A stretch of 64,000 nucleotides of DNA from Heterobilharzia americana. Lineage: Eukaryota > Platyhelminthes > Trematoda > Strigeidida > Schistosomatidae. The position numbers were made by a program, and so were the translations under genes. The stretch lies in assembly GCA_944470555.2 (NCBI GenBank), contig OX104127.1, positions 160,369,276 to 160,433,275 of the forward strand, written 5' to 3'. Positions 19,591-29,077 of this stretch are shown here, in pieces (the stretch's first letter is position 1; each line of letters starts with the position of its first letter). The notes below the pieces were generated by a model. It was not told the origin of the DNA, ran no database searches, and saw only the letters and a list, made by a program, of their open reading frames with translations.

Positions 19591-20885
19591 TATAATAGAT
19601 TAGCTACCTCATCTAAACTTCATCAAATTTGAAAAGGCCTTCGACAACGTCAATCAACAAGTAATTTGACAGCCAGATGCTTCAACACTACGCATAACCA
19701 CAAATCCTCATCAGTCTCATTCAACAACGAACTATATGAAGACGCCATATGACAAGTGATCCACAATGCAAAGCTCAATGACGCCTTCGAAGTAGAGTCA
19801 AGTGAAGTGAAGTGCAGTGAAGTGAAGACAGGAGTAAGACAAGGCTGCCTGACACCTACTATCACCAATCACCTTCCTGGTTGTGGTCGACTCGACTGAA
19901 TCATGCAACAGACAACTGTGAGGAGTTGTGAGAAAGAAGATGGGCATACGCTGTTTGAACGATCGATGAAAAGACAGAAGAAGATTTGGATTTCTCCGAT
20001 GATGATTAATGTCTAATGTGGCACAAACTCGAAGATCTACAGGCGAAATGCATGCAACCAGTTGACAGAAGAGGCAGGTCATGGCAGCGAAGACGGGACT
20101 TCAAGTGGATGTAGAGAAGACAGAGGTGATGAAGATGACCAACCAACAACAGCATCAACAACAAGAGGCACCAATCACCGTGAACACGAGAATCCTAAAG
20201 GAAGTAGTCTCTTTCACCTAGCTAGGCAATGCAGTATCGTTTCAACTGGAGGTGGTGGTACAGGCACGGACGAGGTTGTCAAAGCAGGGAGGATTGAGAA
20301 AAGACATCAAGACAGGCTTTCACTAATCTGAAACCATGGTGGAGATCTTCTGCATTCAGCACAAATAACAACATCGAGATTTTCGACAGCAATTCAGTGA
20401 AGTCGGTGCTTCTACGTGATTGTTGAGAGTTCTGGCGCATCACGAGAGGTATTTTGAACAGACTGTAGACATTGATCAACAGCTGCGTCGTACGCTGACT
20501 CGATAGTGAAGATCAGAGGGATGGCGAGAATAATGAGAATAAGCTACAAGGGACTGTGGGAATGGGCCAGCCAAGAACCTATCACTCAACAAATCTGCAG
20601 AAGAGGATGGTGGATATGGAGATGGATTGAGCATAGAGTGAGAAGGCCGATTGTGGACATCAGGCTCTAGGCGACTCAGTCGAGTAGAATCCAAATGGGA
20701 AAGGACGAGTTGATTGTCCTAGGTGAGTGTGACATGGGGGAGATGATGTGATGCAGAAATGAAAGCTTTTGTGCAGTGGTGGTGCCAGGTCGCAAAGACT
20801 GCAGAGGACAGAGTTGAATGGAGGCGTGCAACTGAAGCCCTTCCTCGCACTTGGAACCCAAGGGAAATCTAATGATAAATCTAAA
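19591..20885 (+). mobile_element. LINE family A, copy A7 (5'-truncated, defective subfamily)
   Basis: It starts inside the RT domain (CTACCTCATCTAAACTTCATC) and runs to the 3' end near 20870. It shares a set of unusual lesions with A9 and A11: AAGTAATTTGACAGCCAG (a TGA in the RT), GTCGACTCGACTGAATCATG, and the insertion GGTGGTGGTACAGGCACGG. A short AAGTG repeat lies at 19798-19825. No ORF survives. The three copies are far closer to each other than to other A copies. Confidence 0.85.
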
Positions 20886-21435
20886 ATTCAATCATAAAAG
20901 AAAACTTGAACTGTAATAGTCGTTTTTTTACACTCGAAATAAGTATGTTTTTTCTGTGAAATGTATCAAAATTCATAAAAACAACTCACATTATATACCT
21001 CTAAATGTCAATGTATCATTTAAGCCTTTAGGAAATACAATATGTTCATGTTTATATGTTTATAGAATACAAGATTTTGTTAGGCAATGAGAAAACAAAG
21101 TATACCCTATACTTCTTGTCTATCGGAAGACTCCCTTTGTGATTTTATGTTCAATTATGCGTCTTTTAATATAAGCGCCAGTGGATTTGTTTAAAAAATA
21201 TCTCTTACAAACGTTGGACACATAGACAATAAATTGATGTAAAGAAAGACGCAAGTAATAACCAAAGTAATAGAATCCCTATCGATATACTATATGATTT
21301 CAACATTAATCTTCATACAATCAATATAAAAGGGATTATTTTTGTATATTGTGAAATTTTAGCTAATATATAAATCCTGTTCAAAGAATAATAACAACTT
21401 TTGGAATTTGGGGGGTTTGTGGGGATTTAGAGATT
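20886..21435. other. AT-rich unique sequence
   Basis: No gene or recognised repeat is seen. Confidence 0.4.
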
Positions 21436-21439
21436 TATT

Positions 21440-21958
21440 TTAAGTTGATTTTCATCATAGACTGACATCAACTGAAAAGACATTGGAAACCTGTGAGCAC
21501 TGGACAGCTAGCTGTTTCATCCGACTAGTATGGGACTCTTCAACAATGTGTATCCACGACCCTACCCCTCCAGGAATTGAACCCCAGATCCCCAAGTTCC
21601 CTGGCCAGCACGTTACCATTGAGCTAGCCACTGAGTTGAAATCCAATGGTCCATATTTCCAACTTCTATCAGTTCACGAAAAAGCTTGACCACTATATAA
21701 TGTCATCGTTGAGTATTTGTCCTCAAGAGGTGATTCTTGAAGTTCAAATGAGAAGTCGTGAATAGCTGGGCAAATCTAGTGACCGTGAATACAAATACTC
21801 AAGGATAACATTATGTGATAATCACACTATGTCGTGAACAGAAAAAAGTTGGAAATATGGAACAGTGGATTTTGACCCAGTGGCTTTCCATAATGGTAAC
21901 GTCCTGGCCACTGGAATCCGAAGACGCTGGATTAGATCCATGATGAACACCAACTTGA
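21440..21958. mobile_element. S2 hammerhead element, near full length
   Basis: Left end: AGTTGATTTTCATCATAGAC and CTGACATCAACTG. Right end: CCATGATGAACACCAACTTG, its imperfect inverse. Inside, on the minus strand at about 21560-21635, is a tRNA-like promoter: GGCTAGCTCAATGGTAACG (box A) and GGGGTTCAATTCCTGG (box B). On the right, at 21880-21950, is a second tRNA-like head in plus orientation (GTGGCTTTCCATAATGGTAA). The element is therefore a large imperfect palindrome with two tRNA-like heads pointing outward and a hammerhead in the left arm. It encodes no protein. Confidence 0.7.
21490..21552 (-). ncRNA. hammerhead ribozyme (S2 type), one core base changed
   Basis: Minus strand: stem I CATTG, core TTGAAGA (the expected first C is T), stem II GTCC with loop and GGAT (four pairs including G-U), core GAAA, stem III AGCTAGCT, triplet GTC, stem I CAGTG. 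The fold is well kept, but the core change would be expected to impair cleavage. Confidence 0.6.
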
Positions 21959-22314
21959 AAAAGTCTTTATAATTATTCATCTGTTAAGCCAACTAACTTG
22001 CTTATGCATTTCTATTCACTTTTATTTATCTAAACGTTAGATATATGAAATAAACCTTTTGAAGTTTGAAAAATACTGAGATGATTGTGGTATCCACCCA
22101 CAAGGCCATATACTGATCAATTCGAACTAATCAACAGTGGAGGTGAACAAGCTATACCAATCACTTTTCAGTTTTTAAGCCTTCATTTATTTATTCATTT
22201 ATTCCTTACATAACTTCCAGTGTTGTATCATTTTCCTGACCATATCTAACTAACAAATCTTTATCAATAAAAATTGACGCTTCTTTACCAATAATTATAT
22301 TTATAGTAATGATG
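21959..22314. other. unique sequence
   Basis: No gene or recognised repeat is seen. Confidence 0.4.
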
Positions 22315-22470
22315 TTTAGTGCCTAGCAGTGGAATCCAGGATGTACATCTCGTCCTATTTAGGACTCATCAGCTGGATGTGCCTGCCTCCCCGGTGAGTG
22401 ATGTTTTCCTACCGGGATTCGGACTCAGGAGCGATCGCTTCGAGCTCGAGAGCGTTATCCACTATACACA
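22315..22470 (-). mobile_element. S1 SINE, left (minus) unit of a head-to-head pair
   Basis: The minus strand reads TATAGTGGATAACGCTCTCG (box A), GAGTCCGAATCCCGGTAGG (box B), the CATCACTCACC box, a hammerhead, and CTGGATTCCACTGCTAGG. It ends before the S1 tail. Confidence 0.75.
22328..22382 (-). ncRNA. hammerhead ribozyme (S1 type), GAAA changed to GAGA
   Basis: Minus strand: ACATCCAG, core CTGATGA, stem II GTCC-TAAATA-GGAC, then GAGA where GAAA is required, TGTACA, triplet ATC and CTGGATTCC. Stem I pairs well (ATCCAG with CTGGAT). The single core change is expected to weaken or stop cleavage. Confidence 0.75.
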
Positions 22471-22778
22471 CAAGAAGTGGCTATCTTGGCTCAGTGATAT
22501 AGTGGATAGCACTCTGGCGTTTGAAGCGATCGCTCCCGAGTCCAAGTCCCGGCGGAAACAATATCACTCACTGCAAGGCAGATACATCCAGCTGACGAGT
22601 CCCAAATGGGACGAAATGCGCATCCTGGATTTCGTTGCTAGGCTCTACCTATCATTGCTATACATAACTGAAACGCAGGCAATATCAAGGCATCCGCATA
22701 TGAGCCCATATGCCAACGCAGACTCATCAATTAGGTCCAACCAACAACGGTGTAATACAAACAATAACACTAATAACT
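22471..22778 (+). mobile_element. S1 (Sm-alpha-like) SINE, right (plus) unit of a head-to-head pair
   Basis: Full order: ACACAAGAAGTGGCTATC, box A (GATATAGTGGATAGC), box B (CCGAGTCCAAGTCCC), hammerhead, GGCATCCGCATATGAGCC, and the tail GGTGTAATACAAACAATA. A 172-codon ORF crosses the pair (22319-22837), but it is a by-product of the repeat and not a gene. Confidence 0.8.
22583..22632 (+). ncRNA. hammerhead ribozyme (S1, Sm-alpha type), core and stems intact
   Basis: TACATCCAG (stem I), core CTGACGA, stem II GTCC with CAAATG and GGAC, core GAAA, mini stem III TGCGCA, triplet ATC, then CTGGATTTC (stem I). All core bases are right and stem I pairs six bases. It is the best candidate for an active ribozyme in the window. 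It matches the established schistosome Sm-alpha hammerhead design, which processes SINE transcripts by self-cleavage. Confidence 0.88.
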
Positions 22779-23005
22779 ATATGTACTTAGAATTTTACAT
22801 CTGCTTAGTTGGATATCACCAAAAACAAATTTCTTAGCTGAAGTTTTCATTTGGTGCCATTTATTAAATATGATACTCATGAATTGATGTTTAACTGACG
22901 TCTTCACTAGGCAGTTGTGGATCTTGATTCATAACTGTCAAAGAAATGTCTACAAGTGTTAAGGGTGAGTTGTCACTGTAGACCACTTCAGTGTGAGCTT
23001 GTCCT
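22779..23005. other. short spacer
   Basis: No gene or recognised repeat is seen. Confidence 0.4.
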
Positions 23006-23395
23006 TTCACTTGCTCTTTTGGAGGTAGTTGAATCTGGCTCCACAACTGTCCACAACCTTTAATTTCTTCCTCACACCATCTCCTGCATGTCACCCTCGG
23101 ACGCCTAACTCGTCGTTTCGCATCTGGGTTCCACTCGAGCGAATGACCTGGCCTGGCGCTTGGTGTCACCAGTCGGCCTTCTCACTGTATGCCCAATCCA
23201 TCTCCACTTTCTTCCTTTGCACATGTGCTGAGTGACAGGTTCTTGATTGGTTCGTTGGCAGCCAGAGTTCCTTGTTGCTTATTCTCTCTAGCCATCTGGT
23301 CTTCGGTATCGAGCGTAGGCAGCTGTTGGTTAATGTCTCTACTTTGTTGGAAATACTTTTCGTGAAGCGTTAAGTTTCTGAACGATAAAGCAGCA
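23006..23395 (-). mobile_element. LINE family A, copy A8: 3' part (minus)
   Basis: The minus strand carries the C-terminal region (WNPDAKRRVRRPRVTCRRW) and the preceding NKQQGTL-type block. The very 3' end and tail are missing beyond about 23006. At 23395 it abruptly meets the family 5' end in the opposite orientation. Confidence 0.75.
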
Positions 23396-23690
23396 CTGGT
23401 TAACTAATTTACTAGTTACTAGCCGGTCGTAAGCCCGGGTAAAGAGGGATGCATGGACGTAGGTCTAGCAAGCCTACCCTGTAAAACCAATCCAACCGCT
23501 ACCGAAACATCAAAGCACAAAGAAAATAATAAAAATAAAAACAAAGTTATCCCTCGCTGGAATCTGAGAGACGAAATGACGCCGGTCGGTTTCAGCCTTC
23601 GGGAAGCCAGTCGGCCAATGTGTCTTCTGTCGATGGAAGCGAAAGTGAGAATGGGGACATGGAATGTTCGCACCTTATATGAACTTTCAA
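23396..23690 (+). mobile_element. LINE family A, copy A8: inverted 5' segment
   Basis: It begins exactly with CTGGTTAACTAATTTACTAG, the family 5' end, and runs to the start of the endonuclease ORF (RMGTWNVRTLYE), where it stops near 23688. Head-to-head joining of the extreme 5' end to a 3' part is the form expected of a 5' inversion made by twin priming during retrotransposition. Confidence 0.75.
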
Positions 23691-24877
23691 CAAGCGCCTA
23701 TGAATATTATCATAGTTTTCAACCTGTCCCAAACCTTCCACGTTTCGTTTCCACTTCATAATAATCGATTAGATTATGATTATCAAGTGTATTATGAAGT
23801 TTACTTATTTCTTAATCTTCATCACATCTATCAAGTGGACACTCAGCTATCACATTTCAAGTTTACTAACAAAATCCCTTGGTGACTGAAATAAACCTGG
23901 TCAGCAGCTGGATATTGTGGCCGTCGACTGAAATCCTACTGCGATCTGAGTTTTCACATCATCCTGATGCATTATCTAGTATCAAATAATTCTTCTTACT
24001 GCTTGAGTTACCTCCTTGTTTTATTTATGACTTAATGAAAGTTATTTATTGCCTGAAATAGAAATGGTGAAGGTTACATCTGCCTTGCGTTAAATCAGTC
24101 AGCAACCATACTGGAAAAAAATTTGATGTCTAATAATAATTATGTAAAGCCACACACAAGTTTACAATAACTAGAAGGTCAACTCAAGGTCATCCAAAGC
24201 AGCTTATACGATTACAACAGATAAACAAACAGTAAATAAATCAATGAAGACAATTTCGTTAGAGGAAAACGATCAAGATAAAATTAAAGATTGAATACAT
24301 TTCACTTTGAACACAAAGATCAGGCTTGTATCGCTGGATTGCCAAATCCTTATAGATGACTTTGAAAGAAGACTGTTATGGAGAAAAGTGATTAACGTTA
24401 ACCAAATACTATATACTTGAGCTGTTGATGGCTTTACACTATTCTTTAGACAGACATACAGGATAGTAATCGGGGATACGCTTGGATGAAATACGCTATG
24501 TGCAACTTATATAATAACCAGCTGGACAAGAGTAGGTGGATGGGTAGTCTACACTTTTGACTATGCTATAAAATTGACATATCATAGATAATTTCAGCAT
24601 TATAGGAAGGAAGTATTCCTGGTATTGAACACTTTTACAATGAAAATAGAAATTCCGTCATCAACCGTCCGATTTTTACAGCCAGTAACTAGCAAACGAC
24701 ATTATTACATTGATTGACCACTGAAGAGAGTGAAGTCGGTGTGAATCTCGCAGAGGACAACAATTCTCTCAAACTTTCACATGCGCCTTGTTCACAGGGC
24801 CAAATAAGCATGAAATACGTATTCAAAGCTTCTTAAAACCTGTATCCAAACAAATAACTAAATAAATTAGTATCGTG
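23691..24877. other. mostly unique AT-rich sequence
   Basis: A weak S3-like phrase (GTCAGCAGCTGGATATTGTG) is seen near 23910. Otherwise no gene or repeat is recognised in this stretch of about 1.2 kb. Confidence 0.4.
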
Positions 24878-24891
24878 TAATCAGCTGATGA
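24878..24891 (+). repeat. target-site duplication of A9, left copy
   Basis: TAATCAGCTGATGA lies directly before A9 and recurs as TAATTAGCTGATGA at 26550-26563 (13 of 14 identical). Confidence 0.7.
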
Positions 24892-26549
24892 AGCGCGGAC
24901 ATGCTCAAACCACTACTGCAGAATGTTTGCAAAGAAGGAAAGGTACCCGCTGATCGACTGCAACAACGGACACCATGTCAACATCACAAAGAACAGAGAC
25001 ATAAGCCCTCACAAGAACTGGTGAGGAATAACGCTCGCATCAACAACAAGCAAAATATTATGTCACATCATCCTAGAGAAACCAAACAACACTCTGCATT
25101 CAAAGTTACAACCGAAACAGGCTGGCTGTCTGGCAACCTGCCTGCCTGCCTGGCAGACTAACATTAGGAAGAACAAATCATGTGCACATCAAATTGCAAC
25201 ACTACGCATCATCATACTAAAGAGTATAGAATGACAGTCAACTCTCTACCTCACCTCAAATTCATCGAATGTGAAAAGGCCTTCGACAACGTCAATCAAC
25301 AAGTAATTTGACAGCCAGATGCTTCAACACTACGCATAACCACAAATCCTCATCAGTCTCATTCAACAACGAACTATATGAAGACGCCATATGACAAGTG
25401 ATCCACAATGCAAAGCTCAATGACGCCTTCGAAGTAGAGTCAAGTGAAGTGAAGTGAAGTGAAGTGAAGTGAAGTGAAGTGAAGTGAAGTGAAGACAGGA
25501 GTAAGACAAGGCTGCCTGACACCTACCATCACCAATCACCTTCCTGGTTGTGGTCGACTCGACTGAATCATGCAACAGACAACTGTGAGGAGTTGTGAGA
25601 AAGAAGATGGGCATACGCTGTTTGAACGATCGATGAAAAGACAGAAGAAGATTTGGATTTCGCCGATGATGATTAATGTCTAATGTGGCACAAACTCGAA
25701 GATCTACAGGCGAAATGCATGCAACCAGTTGACAGAAGAGGCAGGTCATGGCAGCGAAGACGGGACTTCAAGTGGATGTAGAGAAGACAGAGGTGATGAA
25801 GATGACCAACCAACAACAACATCAACAACAAGAGGCACCAATCACGTGAACACGAGAATCCTAAAGGAAGTAGTCTCTTTCACCTAGCTAGGCAATGCAG
25901 TATCGTTTCAACTGGAGGTGGTGGTACAGGCACGGACGAGGTTGTCAAAGCAGGGAGGATTGAGAAAAGACATCAAGACAGGCTTTCACTAATCTGAAAC
26001 CATGGTGGAGATCTTCTGCACTCAGCACAAATAACAACATCGAGATTTTCGACAGCAATTCAGTGAAGTCGGTGCTTCTACGTGATTGTTGAGAGTTCTG
26101 GCGCATCACGAGAGGTATTTTGAACAGACTGTAGACATTGATCAACAGCTGCGTCGTACGCTGACTCGATAGTGAAGATCAGAGGGATGGCGAGAATAAT
26201 GAGAATAAGCTACAAGGGACTGTGGGAATGGGCCAGCCAAGAACCTATCACTCAACAAATCTGCAGAAGAGGATGGTGGATATGGAGATGGATTGAGCAT
26301 AGAGTGAGAAGGCCGATTGTGGACATCAGGCTCTAGGCGACTCAGTCGAGTAGAATCCAAATGGGAAACGACGAGTTGATTGTCCGAGGTGAGTGTGACA
26401 TGGGGGAGATGATGTGATGAAGAAATGAAAGCTTGTGTGCAGTGGTGGCGCCAGGTTGAAAAGACTGCAGAGGACAGAGTTGAATGGAGGCGTGCAACTG
26501 AAGCCCTTCCTCCCACTTGGAACCCAAGGAAAAATTTAAGGAGTAATAA
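24892..26549 (+). mobile_element. LINE family A, copy A9 (defective subfamily, with target-site duplication)
   Basis: It starts before the RT at GCGGACATGCTC (LKPLLQNVCKEGKVP) and ends at a GGAGTAATAATAATT tail. It carries the same lesions as A7 and A11. A perfect AAGTG microsatellite of about ten units (25442-25493) has grown at the place where intact copies read GAAGTGAAGACAGG. The flanking 14-base duplication shows that this truncated, already defective sequence was inserted by retrotransposition. Confidence 0.88.
25442..25493 (+). repeat. AAGTG pentanucleotide microsatellite inside A9
   Basis: About ten uninterrupted AAGTG units. A7 has about five with one interruption (19798-19825) and A11 about six with interruptions (complement at 30156-30190). 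Confidence 0.9.
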
Positions 26550-26563
26550 TAATTAGCTGATGA
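26550..26563 (+). repeat. target-site duplication of A9, right copy
   Basis: TAATTAGCTGATGA follows the A9 tail directly and pairs with 24878-24891. Confidence 0.7.
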
Positions 26564-26750
26564 GCTTCACTGCTGTAGAATTCAGTTGTACGCATGTCTT
26601 CACACTCATTGTGTAGCTTTTAATCTTGAATGTTTATGATTGAGATGATTTTAAGCGCTACCTGATTTTCTTTAAATAGGCACTAAAACGGGTTAAAAAT
26701 ATATGAACATATCATCTCAGTTTTTAACAAGATTGTATAGGTGGAAAACG
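26564..26750. other. AT-rich spacer
   Basis: Nothing is recognised. Confidence 0.4.
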
Positions 26751-26885
26751 TTTTCTTAGTAGTATTCATGAATGTTTGAAGTTGGTTAAAGAACTACTAG
26801 AGATCTGGAATTACTTGACAGCTGTTCTGTTCTGTAGTAGGTCTCGTCAGTAGTGAGCACCCACGAACGAGTGAGAGGAATCAAT
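26751..26885 (-). mobile_element. S2 element, left arm with decayed hammerhead
   Basis: TTAGTAGTATTCATGAATG matches the S2 left terminus. The minus strand at about 26822-26868 reads CACTACTGACGAGACC, then GAACAGCTGTC, which is the S2 ribozyme with GAAA altered and stem II broken. The tRNA core and right arm are absent. Confidence 0.5.
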
Positions 26886-27647
26886 CAGTAACTATAAACT
26901 TTTAAATTCAAGAATCTTTTCTTTCAATATATCTTATCATGAAGTTGTACAGTAGTAGTTGGAAATATGCAAAAATAACCATTCATGACGACAAAATGAA
27001 TATTTAACGACGAAATATAGCTTGAAAGCAGCAGAAAACACAATAAAGTAGTTAAAAATAGGTGAAATATTAAAAAAGATTTGTATATCAGGTTGAGGTT
27101 GAAAACTTTTCAGTGTTCTCCAATCTTTAAAGTTTGTTCTTCGATTTTTCGTCACCAGTCTTGATGACTCCTTGTGAAGTAAATGCTGATGAACTCGTCT
27201 AGAGTGATGATGAAACGGTGAAGAACAATACTTATGGCTTGAATTTAAAGTATGCTGAGTAAAGTAAGGAAAACTTGACCAGAATTTGCATCAATAAAGC
27301 CTTAATGAGCTGAATGACGTAACTGCATTAAAGATTCACACATCAGTGATGCTGGACAGCCAATCTGGATGGTCTTCAACAATACTTCTCCAGAAGTTCT
27401 GGTACACTTAGCTCCACAGGAGTGTACGAATATATATTGATGTAACAGATGGCTGAGAAAGCTTCCTTCACATATTGTCGAACAAATCGATGCTTATTGA
27501 GCACCAATTGTAAGCAAGAGGGGGTATACTTGACAAATAGTTCTCCAATACTTCACCAGCTTCCTTGAATCTTGAATTTATGATTAAAACCATCTTCAGA
27601 ACTGTATTGACCTGTCTGCTTAAGTGTTTCTTCAATTATCTATTATT
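26886..27647. other. unique AT-rich sequence
   Basis: No gene or recognised repeat is seen. Confidence 0.4.
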
Positions 27648-28175
27648 ATATTTATTTTTCCCTTGGGTTCCTAGTGGAACATACGGCTCCAGTAGCACGT
27701 CTCCATCCCACTCTCTTCTCTGCAATCTTTTGAACCTGGCTCCACTACTGCTCACAAGCTCTCATCTCTTCCTCACATCATCTCCTCAATGTCACAATCA
27801 CCACGCATGCCCAACACGTCGTTTCCCTTTCGATTCCAATCCAGTGAATGGCCTGGCGCGTGATGTCCCCAGTCGGCCTTCTCACTGTATGCTCAATCCA
27901 TCTCCATATCCACTTTCTTCCTCTGCATATTTATTGGGTGATAGGTTCTTGGTTGGTTCATTGCCAGAGTTCCCTGTTGCATATTCTTTCTGGCCATCTG
28001 ATCTTTGCTATCGAGTGAGCGTAGGAAGCAGCTGTTGATCAATGTCTACAGTTTGTTGAAAATACCTTTCGTGACGCGTCAAGTGTCTCAACCACCATAT
28101 AAGAGAACTGACTTCACGTTGGTGTTGAAAATCTGGATCTTGTTCTTAATGCTGAGTACAGAAGATCTCTACCTT
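27648..28175 (-). mobile_element. LINE family A, copy A10 (3' fragment)
   Basis: The complement of the standard 3' end (CCCTTGGGTTCCTAGTGG at 27660) is followed by the C-terminal region read on the minus strand, up to about 28175. A short ATT-rich tail (TTATTATATTTATTT) lies at 27643-27658. It is 5'-truncated and non-coding. Confidence 0.8.
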
Positions 28176-29075
28176 TCTTCAATTATTTGTCAATAAATCT
28201 TGAGAGAAATCAGTTTTTTTAATATCGATGTTCTAAGCGTTTTACTGTCATCATTGATTGTAAGATAAAGCGTTCAGTTGAGATTGATTTGTGACAGATT
28301 GACCTCTGTAATGAATTCCTATTCTTTTCCCCTGCATCATATCCTTAAAAGCTCGTTTTATCGATGGATGATTTCATCGTTCAACTAGATCATCAACTTA
28401 ACAGCTTTTTTTATCACAAATACAAACATTATACACCATCTAAATTCTATGCAAATAAAGTTTATCACTTATCATTTTTAATGTCCCAAATATCTTCAGA
28501 TTTGTGCTCAAGATGTCAGTTAAAAATGGCGCCTAATGGATAGCCAATAGAAATTAAGTTTACTTGAACAAGAACCTTGTGTCTGTCACCGCTTCTGTTG
28601 TATACATATTGACTAAGCAATCTTTTAGAGAAACTGCTTTCTAAGACATTCTAAAGGTTTGGTGATAGAGTCAATGTAATGAAATATTCCATCGATTAAA
28701 GGACTGTAATTTTTATAGAAATACAAGGCGAATTATGCCTTTGAATCTTGGTTTTAGTACCTTGCTCCTCACTATCCATTATGTTTACTTGGTACTGAGA
28801 ATGTGAAATACAGGTTATCTGACGGATCAGGAAAACTGCTGTTTTATTCCTTGAAATCCAGTTGAAATATACCTACCAACTGACTTAAGGGAAGGCTCAA
28901 GGTGAGTGAGTTTATGTCACTGGTTGAGATACCTTGCAAAGCTTGAATTTCTTTCAAATTGATGTGTACCAAAACGCATGAGAACACAGTATCTTCTCAA
29001 GCGATTAGGTTCCAATAAGCATCTGTCGTCATCTAGGTCCCTGTGCAAATGCCACGATGTTGCCTTAAGTCACAT
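28176..29075. other. unique sequence
   Basis: No gene is recognised. TTGTATACATATTGACTAAG at 28599 weakly resembles 61987-62010 and may be part of a dispersed repeat. Confidence 0.35.
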
Positions 29076-29077
29076 TT

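Noticed and set aside
22319..22837. 172-codon ORF across the S1 pair
   Set aside because: It lies entirely in SINE sequence, and its openness follows from the repeat.
25442..25493. Telomere-like or centromere-like repeat
   Set aside because: It is a short AAGTG tract confined to one LINE copy with shorter versions in sister copies.
26142..26516. 124-codon minus-strand ORF and the LHFTS-repeat ORFs at 25292-25749, 19798-20082 and 29897-30247
   Set aside because: These are antisense frames of LINE A; the LHFTS repeat is only the AAGTG microsatellite read backwards.
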